64,000 nucleotides of DNA, from positions 8,607,375-8,671,374 of the forward strand of contig NC_088297.1 of NCBI RefSeq assembly GCF_032854445.1, written 5' to 3'. The notes below the pieces were generated by a model. It did not search any database. It had not been told where the DNA came from and saw nothing but the letters and a program-made list of their open reading frames with translations. A program made the translations under genes and the position numbers. Source of the stretch: Liolophura sinensis (Eukaryota > Mollusca > Polyplacophora > Chitonida > Chitonidae). Shown piece after piece: positions 58,201 through 64,000 of the stretch. Each line of letters begins with the position of its first letter. Position 1 is the stretch's first letter.

Positions 58201-61200
58201 GGCGGCCAGCATTATGGTGGGAGGAAACCGGACAGAGCCCAGCGGAAACCCACGACTATCCACAAGCTGTTGACAGACCTTCCCACGTACGTCGCTGGTG
58301 TGCTAACCCACTCGGCCACGGAGGGCCCCAGGTGAGTACGATTCATTATAAAGTCTTTACAGGCGACCAAGACGAACCAGGTAAGTACGACTCACCCGTA
58401 TACTGATACAGTCGCTTGTTTACGGAAATATGAACAAAAACATGATTATACCCTATTTTTGGATTTAAATGTTTTTTTTTCGGTAAACACGATATAACCA
58501 CAATATTTCAGAGAAAATATTCTTTCTACAGCTTATAACCGTCTTGAATTCTAGCAATCATGTTACCTGTACTCATTCAAAAGTGAATTCTGCCTGATAG
58601 ATTTACCTGCCAATCAACATACAGACCCAACCCCTGTCTCAGCCCCGCCCACTACCACAAAAGGTTTTCCAGCAAAGGACAGCTCATGGCTGAGAGGTCC
58701 CTTACGGAGACCAGCCCCAGGTGAGTCCGAGTGTTTCTGTCCCAGTTAACACACCCCACCCCCCCCCCCCCCCCCCATCCCCCATCTTCAATAATGGTTG
58801 CTGCATTGAGTGTAAGATTTGACCCTGACATACAGGGTATAGACATGACAAACTCCAAATATTACGGTCACTTATCAGACCCTATAAATTAGTGCCACAC
58901 AATCCTAAAATCTAGGGTTACTTGGCACCATTAAACAGAGTCATGTCAAATAAATGGGGCAATGTGACCCTAAAAACTAGGGCTAATATTACCCTACATG
59001 AATGGGTTTTGCAAAATAAGTATTACCGGCCCCGATAGCACACTTGGCCATACGAGGAAAGGTCTGACAGCAACATGCGGATGGTCGTGGGTTTTCCGCG
59101 GGCTCTGCCCGGTTTCCTCCCACCATAATGCTGGCCGCAGTCATATAAGTGAAATATTCTTGAGCACGGCGTAAAAATCCAATGAAATAAATAAACAAAT
59201 AAATAAATAAAATACCACAGTTGGTAGAGCGTCGGCTTCGATAAAGGTAGATCCAGGGTCAATCCTGGGTCGAGTCACCTAAGACGTTAAAAGAGGAAGT
59301 TGTAACTTTCTTGCTTGGCGTTCAGCATGAAGGGGATAGTGCAACGACTGTTTGACCCGTATCAGTATGAGGGCGAGGGCGAGGGCGAGGGCGAGGGCGG
59401 CTTACTTCCCTCCGTTAAGGCGTCTCAGTGAAGCAGTTCTTGTTTAGATTCTGTTTCTAGTAATCGACCCACATATTCAGGATAGGCCCTACACTGTCAA
59501 AATTTTAGGGTCACCTCTACCCAATTTTTCAGGATCACAGGCAAACTAACCCTGAAATATAGGATCGGAAAAATAGGGGTCATTGTTCTAAACAAGACAG
59601 ATTTTTAGGGTTGAAACAGGACACTTACCTTAAATATTTGGGATAAGAGGCCCTAATATTTGAAGTTGGTCATGTCTATACCCTGAATATCAGGGTCACA
59701 TCTGACCCTAGTTTTTCTAGTAGTTTTGACCCTTTTCTCTTAACAGTATGTACTGATCTAAATTTTAGAGTCAAATGAAAAAACTTGCTTGAGTTTGCAA
59801 CCGTAAAAATGAGGGTTCCAAATATTTACGGTCTGTACCCTGTTTCAGCCTAAAATCTATCTTGTTCGAACAATGACCTTTATTGTTAGCGTTAAACAAT
59901 TCGACCTTATTTTCGATCCTATATTTAAGGTCAGTTTTGCCTGCGACCCTGAATAATTAGGTCGAGTTGACCCTAAAATTTGACAGTGTGAGCATTGGTT
60001 CTCTTCCTCGGTCAGGACCTTTGGGAGATGAAGTGTCGTGTTCGAATTTTATTTGTAAGACTGATTGTGATTTTACCACAGGACATTAGGGATCCTTGCA
60101 ACAGATGGAAATTCTGGGACAGTTATGTTACCTGTACTTGTTTAAGGTGAATTCTGCCCCATAGATTGATTTTACAGAGACCTGAATAAAGGCCACTAGC
60201 CAAAACAAATAGACTATAGCAACTTAATCTCCGCAATGAATGTGGTTGGCATTGAATTGTAAGGATTACGAAATCACAATATCAAAAAATTCGGCTTTTA
60301 AAATAAATAAAGATAATAATTAGAGAAAATATTCTCTCAACAGCTTATGGCCCTTCTGAATTCTGGCAATTACGTTACCTGTACTCATTTAAAAGTGAAT
60401 TCTGCCTCACAGATTTACTTGCCAATCAAGATACAGAACTAACACCTGTTTCAGCCCCGCCCACTACCACAAAAGGTTTTCCAGAAAAGGACAGCTCATG
60501 GCTGAGAGGTCCCTTACGGAGACCAGGCCCAGGTGAGTCCGAGTGTTTCTGTCCCAGTTACATACCACCCCCCCCCCCCCCACCCCCACACCTCACACAC
60601 ACACCCCACCCCGACTCAATAATGCTTGCTGCCGTGGTACAAATGAAATATTTTTGAATACGGCGTAAAACCCTAAATAAAATAAATAAATAAACAATTT
60701 GTGTGGGAACCTAAGTTTTTCTTCTGTGAAAACAACAAAACAAACCTTACAGCTTACACTACCGTTAGTAACTCGTATTTTATCATTTAGAGTTGTAAAG
60801 ACCGTCACAGACTCAAACGGTTTGAGCATTGGTTCTCTTCCTCGGTCAGGCCTTTGGGAGATGAAGTGTCGTGTTCGAATTTTATTTGTAAGACTGATTG
60901 TGATTTTACCACAGGACATTAGGGATCCTTGCAACAGATGGGAATTCGGACAGTTATGTTACCTGTACTTGTTTAATGTGAATTCTGCCCCATAGATTGA
61001 TTTTACAGAGACCTGAATAAAGGCCACTAGCCAAAACAAATAGACTATAGCAACTTAATCTCCGCAATGAATGTGGTTGGCATTGAACTGTAAGGATTAC
61101 GAAATCACAATATCAAAAAATTCGGCTTTTAAAATAAATAAAGATAATAATTAGAGAAAACATTCTCTCAACAGCTTATGGCCCTTCTGAATTCTGGCAA

Positions 61201-63631
61201 TTACGTTACCTGTACTCATTTAAAAGTGAATTCTGCCTCACAGATTTACTTGCCAATCAACATACAGAACTAACACCTGTTTCAGCCCCGCCCACTACCA
61301 CAAAAGGTTTTCCAGAAAAAGGACAGCTCATGGCTGAGAGGTTCCCTGCGGAGACCAGGCCCAGGTGAGTCCTAGTGTTTCTGTCATTCAATTGATTGAT
61401 TCACCTAAACGCTAAGTACTTAATCAGAATTTTGTAGCGAATATGATTGATATTCCAGATAGCTGAATTTGGTATAGAATATAGTAACTTAATTTCCGCA
61501 ATGAATGTGGTTGGCATGGAATTCTAAGGAATACAAAATGACCATTTTAAAATATTCTAGGACCCTGACGTGGGGAGGTCTCACAGCAACCTGCGGATGG
61601 TCGTGGGTGTCTCCAAGGCTCTGTCTGTTTTTCTCCCGCCCTTATGCTGGCTGCCGTCTTATAAATGAAATATTCTTAAGCATGGCGTAAAAACACCAAT
61701 CAGATAAATAAATAATAGCATTTACACCATTCAGAAAGGCTGGGAAAACTTATTCATCCTACTGCTAAATAAAGGTTACAAGAAACATGAATTTTTAAAT
61801 GCATAAAAAGTACGTCTACTTTTCCTGTGCTGGTTGTAATTATTTATTTATTTACTTACTTGATTGGTATTTTACGCCGTACTCAAGTATATTTCATGTA
61901 TACGACCGCGGCCAGCATCATGGTGGTAGGAATTTGATCATTGTTCTCTGGCAATGAACGAGTACTGTGTTAACAGTTTGCCCGCCAACCGTCACGGTCA
62001 ATTCAGGAATACGCTACAGCTTGCACAGCTTGGACCTGACTTAGTTTAGGCGGAAAGTGTTCCCAATTATTTTGTATTCACAAATCTGCTTTTATGTATG
62101 GTTTACACTATTCCTGTATAAGTCTATAAACCATGTCTCTGTTTTGCTGTACAATATATGTTGAATATTAATAAAGAAGCCAAACATTTATTTCAAATTA
62201 ACTTTTTTTAAAATAGCTGGTAACATGCCTAAGTATACCACGACTCTGACAACTACAGGACGAATCAACACCGGAAGCTGCTGACATGAATGCCAACATG
62301 TGGACAGCCGCATTGGCATGGGTAAGGGCAATCAAAGATAAAAAAAATTGTTTAATTAACGTTTAACAATATTCTCAAGGGTTATTGTTTTAACTTAAAC
62401 GATGGCTGCAAGTATAATATGAAGAAACTGCCCAGATCAAACCACCAACCATTGGTAAATGATAATGATAAACTTGTTCACGTGAGAAATTTGTTATGAA
62501 AATATGCCTGTAATGGGTACATTGATCAATACAGAGACCCGAGAAGATTTCACCACCCCGGATTTGTTTCCGAAAAGAGAAAGGTCATGGTTGAGAGTTC
62601 CGATGCGTATTCCTGAACAAGGTGAGTACAACAATATAAAATCTTTACAGGCGACCAGGAGAAACCAGGTGAGTACGACATTATAAAATCCTTACAGGTG
62701 ACCAGGAGGAGCCAGGTGAGTATGACATTATACAAGCTTTACACGTGACCAAGAGGAACCAGGTGAGTATGACATTATACAAGCTTTACAGGCAATCGAG
62801 AAGAACCAGGTGGGTACGACATTTTACAATCTTTACCGGCGACCAAGAGGAACTAGGTGAGTATTTATTTATTTATTTGATTGGTGTTTTACGCCATACT
62901 CAAGGATATGTCACTTAGAGGCGGTCAGCATTATGGTGGGAGGAAACTGGACCTAGCCTAAGAAACCCACGATCATCCGTAGGTTGTAGGCAGACCTTCC
63001 CACATACGGCCAGAGAGGAAGCCTACAGAGCTGAACTTGAACTCACAGCGACCGCATTGGCTCCTGGGTCATTACTTCACGCTGGTGTGCTATTTATTTA
63101 TTGGTGTTTTTACGCCGTGCTCAAGAATATTTCACTTATACGACGGCGGCCAGCATTATGGTGGGAGGAAACCGGACAGAGCCCAGCGGAAACCCACGAC
63201 TATCCACAAGTTGTTGACAGACCTTCCCACGTACGTCGCCAGGTGAGAACGATTCCTTATAAAGTCTTTACAGGCGACCAAGACGAACCAGGCAAGTACG
63301 ACTCACCCGTATACTGATACAATCGCTTGTTTACGGAAAATATGAACAAAAACATGATTATACCCTATTTTTGGATTTAAATTTTTTTTTTCGGTAAACA
63401 CGATATAACCACAATATTTCAGAGAAAATATTCTTTCGACAGCTTATAACCGTCTTGAATTCTAGCAATCATGTTACCTGTACTCAATCAAAAGTGAATT
63501 TTGCCTCATAGATTTACCTGCCAATCAACATACAGACCCAACCCCTGTCTCAGCCCCGCCCACTACCACAAAAGGTTTTCCAGCAAAGGACAGCTCATGG
63601 CTGAGAGGTCCCTTACGGAGACCAGCCCCAG
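52218..63631 (+). CDS. Unrecognised type II membrane protein gene with tandemly duplicated phase-1 exons (3' end beyond window)
   Basis: Proposed exons are 52218-52259, 54398-54635, 55268-55399, 56044-56103, 57229-57330, 57544-57630, 58625-58720 and 60437-60532, with later copies at 61268, 62217, 62535 and 63536. From the second exon on, each good exon is flanked by AG and GT and ends in phase 1, so downstream exons are symmetrical. Predicted order: a short acidic start (MTHEETSIEHVAIE), an acidic Lys/Glu-rich segment with CPCP, one hydrophobic helix (NVIIVGVIATILFIGVGVVI), a Thr-rich stretch (YTTTLTTTDEST), and modules ending S-W-L-R-x-P-x-R-x-P. There is no N-terminal signal peptide, which suggests an anchor with the C-terminal part outside. 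I do not recognise the family. The exon chain is inference from splice signals and phase agreement, without transcript support. Confidence 0.5.
53070..53229 (+). mobile_element. SINE family 1, 3' part
   Basis: TGGGAAGGTCTTCCAGCAAC to CTAATCAAATAAATGAATAA tail. Lies in intron 1 of the proposed membrane-protein gene. Confidence 0.9.
53495..53645 (-). mobile_element. Probable reversed SINE of another family
   Basis: GAGCTGGATTCGAACTCACG resembles a reversed tRNA B box with flanks, and CAAGTTTATAAGTGCAGGAG to AGCGGTAGCCGAAAGAACGA resembles a SINE body. Only one copy is in the window, so family status is tentative. Confidence 0.45.
53803..54012 (-). mobile_element. SINE family 1, head truncated
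   Basis: TTTATATTTATTTATTTGAT to CCGCATTGGTGAGAGGCTGC. Lies in intron 1 of the proposed membrane-protein gene. Confidence 0.92.
54215..54352 (+). mobile_element. SINE family 3, 3' part
   Basis: GGAAAAGTTCGTCATTAAGT, CCCAGGTCGATGGTTTTACT and a CTAATCAAATAAACAAAC tail, matching family 3 at 15170-15290. Confidence 0.65.
54398..54635 (+). CDS. Acidic intracellular exon of the unknown membrane-protein gene
   Basis: Open from an acceptor-like TTTATGGTAG to the donor AAAACAG|GTACTAG. It is 238 nt, phase 0 to phase 1, with no in-frame ATG until near its end, so it must be spliced to an upstream exon. It encodes about 79 residues rich in Glu, Asp, Lys and Pro (CPEDEAKKIEDHKGCPCPSR, then EPREECNDENTAPDGGDK). 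Low complexity and charge suggest a disordered cytoplasmic segment. Alternative acceptors at 54407/54408 or 54411/54412 cannot be excluded. Confidence 0.5.
54941..55185 (-). mobile_element. SINE family 1, nearly full length, followed by poly-C
   Basis: Tail ACTTATTTATTTATTTATCT to head GAGCCATGGAAGCCCC. The head runs straight into a C tract (55183-55220). Confidence 0.9.
55183..55220. repeat. Poly-C tract
   Basis: Almost pure C for 38 bp with one A. It sits immediately 5' of the transmembrane exon. Similar C tracts occur at 5387-5406, 8061-8072, 19809-19820, 52018-52031, 58757-58778, 60569-60595 and 63663-63680. All could form G-quadruplex or i-motif structures. Confidence 0.95.
55268..55399 (+). 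CDS. Transmembrane exon of the unknown membrane-protein gene
   Basis: Acceptor AAATGTAG|TCTCTG and donor CGCAAG|GTTAGT; 132 nt, phase 1 to phase 1. It encodes VSVIHILQNRSRFTVSVVFHI followed by a hydrophobic stretch of about 20 residues (NVIIVGVIATILFIGVGVVI). The Arg residues before the hydrophobic stretch and the acidic N-terminal exons suggest a cytoplasmic N-terminus (type II anchor). A second acceptor-like CTACAG lies 24 nt inside but would break the frame. Confidence 0.55.
55589..55788. other. Assembly gap, 200 N
   Basis: A run of 200 N inside the proposed intron between exons 55268-55399 and 56044-56103. Any exon hidden here cannot be seen. Confidence 1.
56044..56103 (+). CDS. Short exon after the membrane helix, unknown gene
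   Basis: Acceptor GCTTTTCAG|TCGTTT and donor AACAGC|GTAAGA. It is exactly 60 nt and symmetrical phase 1, encoding VVFTPVADDVRDLRAEGIKQ. It would follow the transmembrane exon directly. A short charged helix is plausible. The agreement of both splice sites with the running phase is the main evidence. Confidence 0.45.
56552..56728 (+). mobile_element. SINE family 1, diverged
   Basis: CAGCTCATGCTGGCTGCCTC to CCAATCAGATAAATAAATAA. Its 3' part is repeated at 61567-61715 as the left edge of segmental copy B. Confidence 0.88.
56853..56945 (-). mobile_element. SINE family 1, 3' fragment
   Basis: TTCATTTATTTACTTACTTG to CAGCATCATGGTGGAAGG. Recurs at 61841-61930 in segmental copy B. Confidence 0.85.
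57229..57330 (+). CDS. Thr-rich exon, copy A, unknown gene
   Basis: Acceptor TTAAAATAG|CTGGTAAC and donor GCATGG|GTAAGG; 102 nt, symmetrical phase 1. It encodes GNMPKYTTTLTTTDESTQAA and then DMNANMWTAGISMG. The Thr cluster suggests an O-glycosylated stalk, which is inference. A second, damaged copy lies at 62217-62321. Confidence 0.5.
57544..57630 (+). CDS. S-W-L-R module exon (type 1), copy A, unknown gene
   Basis: Acceptor AATACAG|AGACCC and donor GAACAAG|GTGAGT; 87 nt, symmetrical phase 1. It encodes ETREDFTTPDLFPKRERSWL followed by RVPMRIPEQG. The core F-P-x4-S-W-L-R-x-P-x-R-x-P recurs in the other exon type at 58625, so the two are paralogous. The 3' end of this exon begins the 47-bp micro-exon-like array. 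The copy at 62535-62621 keeps the same length and frame. Confidence 0.55.
57631..57915 (+). repeat. 47-bp tandem array with 18-nt micro-exon-like units, copy A
   Basis: Six units start at 57660, 57707, 57754, 57801, 57848 and 57894 (spacing 47, last 46). Each has 18 nt of the form G-x-GACC-x-x-GA-x-x-x-CCAG, bounded by a GTGAGTACG donor and, in units 1, 2 and 5, a TTTACAG acceptor. The intervening 29 nt would be an intron. In the running phase each unit encodes a hexapeptide such as GDQEKP or GDQEEP. Units 3 and 4 have CAC and unit 6 has CCG instead of CAG at the acceptor. A 29-nt intron is below what animal spliceosomes normally process, so the array may instead be a minisatellite seeded by an exon-intron junction. 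Confidence 0.75.
57916..58330 (-). mobile_element. Two SINE family 1 copies inside the micro-exon array, copy A
   Basis: 57916-58140 and 58148-58330, both reversed; the second ends CACGGAGGGCCCC. They split the 47-bp array from the last unit at 58363. Equivalent insertions at 62862-63238 in copy B show that they predate the segmental duplication. Confidence 0.9.
58363..58380 (+). CDS. Isolated 18-nt micro-exon-like unit after the SINE insertions, copy A
   Basis: CTTTACAG|GCGACC to GAACCAG|GTAAGT gives an 18-nt, symmetrical phase-1 unit encoding GDQDEP. It is preceded by 31 nt starting CAGGTGAGTACG, the trailing part of another unit cut by SINE insertion. It was apparently separated from the main array when two SINEs landed between 57916 and 58330. 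Use as an exon is unproven. Confidence 0.35.
58625..58720 (+). CDS. S-W-L-R module exon (type 2), copy 1, unknown gene
   Basis: Acceptor CATACAG|ACCCAA and donor CCCCAG|GTGAGT; 96 nt, symmetrical phase 1. It encodes DPTPVSAPPTTTKGFPAKDS followed by SWLRGPLRRPAPG. The F-P-x4-S-W-L-R-x-P core is shared with the type 1 exon. Four copies are visible in the window (58625, 60437, 61268, 63536), with conserved intron flanks. Confidence 0.55.
58803..59005. repeat. AGGGT/ACCCT-rich element, inverted relative of 59640-59720
   Basis: 58815-58880 (TTGACCCTGACATACAGGGT, ATAGACATGACAAACTCC, AATATTACGGTCACTTATC) is the reverse complement of 59641-59712 with few mismatches. The rest carries repeated short inverted AACCCTA-type motifs. 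It is probably a fragment of the same foldback family as 59488-59992. A copy recurs at 63710-63905 in segmental copy B. Confidence 0.65.
59029..59460 (+). mobile_element. SINE family 2 interrupted by a SINE family 1
   Basis: The head GGCCCCGATAGCACA (59029-59043) is cut by a plus-strand family 1 copy (59050-59210) and resumes at CACAGTTGGTAGAGCGTCGG (59215). The body holds GGAAGTTGTAACTTTC and a GAGGGC hexamer repeat (59369-59398). Confidence 0.85.
59488..59992. mobile_element. Foldback DNA element with TIR starting CACTGTCAAA
   Basis: The left end CACTGTCAAAATTTTAGGGT and right end ACCCTAAAATTTGACAGTG are inverted. Homology continues inward for about 200 bp on each side (ATATAGGATCG, CATTGTTC-AACAAGA, CCCTGTTTCAGCC elements in mirror order). 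The body is made of many short mirror motifs (AGGGT and ACCCT). No coding capacity, so probably non-autonomous. Confidence 0.75.
59991..60560 (+). repeat. Inner tandem duplication of about 0.83 kb, copy 1
   Basis: Starting at AGCATTGGTTCTCTTCC, this block matches 60825-61380 at an offset of 831-834 bp. It contains a decayed intron flank around 60125-60185 and the type 2 exon at 60437. Its left edge falls exactly at the end of the foldback element at 59488-59992. Confidence 0.8.
60437..60532 (+). CDS. S-W-L-R module exon (type 2), copy 2, unknown gene
   Basis: 96 nt, phase 1 to 1, between GATACAG and GTGAGT. It encodes ELTPVSAPPTTTKGFPEKDS then SWLRGPLRRPGPG. It differs from copy 1 at a few residues and keeps both splice sites. 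It lies in an inner tandem duplication of about 831 bp shared with copy 3. Confidence 0.5.
60610..60696 (+). mobile_element. SINE family 1, short 3' fragment
   Basis: CAATAATGCTTGCTGCCGTG to an AAATAAAATAAATAAATAA tail, preceded by C and CA tracts. Confidence 0.8.
60825..61380 (+). repeat. Inner tandem duplication of about 0.83 kb, copy 2
   Basis: Near-identical to 59991-60560, including the intron flank before the type 2 exon. It carries the frameshifted exon copy at 61268. A truncated SINE and poly-C tract (60569-60694) separate it from copy 1. Confidence 0.8.
61268..61364 (+). pseudogene. S-W-L-R module exon (type 2), copy 3, frameshifted
   Basis: Same splice borders as copy 2 but 97 nt. 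An extra A in the AAAAA run around 61316 shifts the frame in the middle of the exon, before the S-W-L-R core. The copy is therefore non-coding as it stands, or the extra base is an assembly error in a homopolymer. Use of this exon would also break the phase-1 chain. Confidence 0.55.
61566..61716 (+). mobile_element. SINE family 1, 3' part (left edge of copy B)
   Basis: Copy of 56579-56728. The duplication boundary falls inside this SINE, so recombination between SINEs may have produced the duplication. Confidence 0.85.
61840..61932 (-). mobile_element. SINE family 1, 3' fragment in copy B
   Basis: Counterpart of the fragment at 56853-56945, with a few base changes. Confidence 0.85.
62217..62321 (+). 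pseudogene. Thr-rich exon, copy B, with in-frame stop
   Basis: A copy of the exon at 57229-57330, 105 nt long. Relative to copy A it has one extra G after CTACAG, a 3-nt insertion, and one missing G near the end. The first change shifts the frame and a TGA follows within about 11 codons (AGC TGC TGA). Both splice sites are intact. Confidence 0.55.
62535..62621 (+). CDS. S-W-L-R module exon (type 1), copy B, unknown gene
   Basis: 87 nt, phase 1 to 1, apparently identical in protein to copy A (57544-57630), with the same acceptor and donor. Its upstream partner in the duplicated block has a stop, so usage would require splicing from an earlier exon. Symmetrical phase would allow this. Confidence 0.45.
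62622..62860 (+). repeat. 47-bp tandem array with 18-nt micro-exon-like units, copy B
   Basis: Units start at 62651, 62698, 62745, 62792 and 62839. This is one unit fewer than copy A (the CAC-acceptor unit is single here), so the array has changed length since the segmental duplication. Hexapeptides are again of the GDQEEP type. Acceptors in units 3 and 5 are CAC and CCG. Confidence 0.7.
62862..63238 (-). mobile_element. Two SINE family 1 copies inside the micro-exon array, copy B
   Basis: Counterparts of 57916-58330. The second lacks the final head segment (about 34 bp), ending CACGTACGTCGCCAGGTGAG. Confidence 0.88.
63274..63291 (+). CDS. Isolated 18-nt micro-exon-like unit, copy B, with GC donor
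   Basis: TTTACAG|GCGACC to AACCAG|GCAAGT. It is the same 18 nt as the unit at 58363-58380, but the donor dinucleotide is GC instead of GT. GC donors are rare but usable when the rest of the site is strong, as it is here (CAG|GCAAGT). Confidence 0.3.
63536..63631 (+). CDS. S-W-L-R module exon (type 2), copy 4, unknown gene
   Basis: 96 nt, symmetrical phase 1, between CATACAG and GTGAGT, identical in protein to copy 1 (58625-58720). It is followed by the same poly-C intron sequence as copy 1. The gene very probably continues beyond the window. Confidence 0.5.
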
Positions 63632-63921
63632 GTGAGTCCGAGTGTTTCTGTCCCAGTTAACACCCCCCCCCCCCCCTCCCCCATCTTCAATAATGGTTGC
63701 TGCATTGAGTGTAAGATTTGACCCTGACATGCAGGGTATAGACATGACCAACTCCAAATATTACGGTCACTTATCAGACCCTATAAATTAGTGCCCCACA
63801 ATCCTAAAATCTAGGGTTACTTGGCACCATTAAACAGAGTCATGTCAAATAAATGGGGCAATGTGACCCTAAAAACTAGGGCTAATATTACCCTACATGA
63901 ATGGGTTTTGCAAAATAAGTA

Positions 63922-64000
63922 TTACCGGCCCCGATAGCACACTTGGCCATACGAGGAAAGGTCTGACAGCAACATGCGGATGGTCGTGGGTTTTCCGCGG
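63922..64000 (+). mobile_element. SINE family 2 head with nested SINE family 1, cut by window end
   Basis: Same junction as 59023-59102: CCGGCCCCGATAGCACACTT followed by GGAAAGGTCTGACAGCAACA. Confidence 0.85.

Larger units (their letters stand above)
56577..59102 (+). repeat. Large tandem segmental duplication, copy A
   Basis: From CCTGACGTGGGG at 56577 the sequence matches 61564 onward, with offsets drifting from about 4987 to about 4900 bp. It contains a SINE tail, the Thr-rich exon, the type 1 exon, the micro-exon array, two SINEs, the isolated unit and the first type 2 exon. Differences are mostly single bases, array length and one deletion of about 34 bp. Confidence 0.85.
61564..64000 (+). 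repeat. Large tandem segmental duplication, copy B (runs off window end)
   Basis: Near-identical to 56577-59102. It is shorter because the 47-bp array lost a unit and the second SINE lacks about 34 bp of its head near 63238. The copy includes a stop-bearing exon and a GC donor, so it may be decaying or partly mis-assembled. Confidence 0.85.

Noticed and set aside
57866-58406. 135-residue and overlapping frames with YAVLKNISLIRRRPALWWEE
   Set aside because: This peptide is the translation of the SINE family 1 body and recurs at many SINE copies in the window.
59214-59275. tRNA gene, from GTTGGTAGAGCGTCGGCTTC and a B-box-like sequence
   Set aside because: The tRNA-like part is the head of SINE family 2, continued by its body, and the cloverleaf is incomplete.

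Overview
The window reads as nuclear DNA of an invertebrate, most likely a mollusc or another lophotrochozoan. It is AT-rich and full of introns, with no bacterial-style operons or dense coding. Several dozen copies of a tRNA-derived SINE, whose body and 3' tail look like those scattered through mollusc genomes, occur in both orientations. Two further SINE families, MITE or foldback elements, minisatellites, poly-C tracts and a 200-base N gap (55589-55788) complete the picture. Most short open frames are chance or lie inside SINEs and minisatellites.

Region by region: 1-28000 has no gene I can support. It holds SINEs, an AT microsatellite, a 46-bp satellite of about 44 copies (11966-13978) followed by 51-bp and 39-bp arrays, a perfect long palindrome (21939-22178) and several MITE-like inverted repeats. 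30141-43100 holds the one clearly identifiable gene. It is a minus-strand NSMCE2/MMS21-type SUMO E3 ligase of the SMC5/6 complex, with five coding exons whose phases join to a 252-residue protein carrying a complete SP-RING, and probably a non-coding first exon. Its introns carry a LINE remnant, 22-bp and 19-bp minisatellites, a MITE and SINEs. 43800-52100 is repeat-rich intergenic sequence with one unassigned candidate exon (50695-50869) and a foldback element (51479-51710).

52218 to the window end holds a second, plus-strand gene that I do not recognise. It predicts an acidic N-terminal segment, one transmembrane helix (type II topology), then a Thr/Pro-rich outer part built from small exons. 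From the second exon onward every exon ends in phase 1, so the downstream exons are symmetrical and can be duplicated or skipped freely. Two exon types sharing an F-P-x4-S-W-L-R-x-P core recur. One of them is followed by a 47-bp tandem array in which each unit looks like an 18-nt micro-exon (a GDQEEP-like hexapeptide) plus a 29-nt intron. The block from 56577 is duplicated from 61564 to the window end, and some copies are broken. This exon-duplicating, micro-exon-like locus is the best candidate for an undescribed system here. It resembles micro-exon genes in architecture, but function, splicing and even expression are inference from sequence alone.
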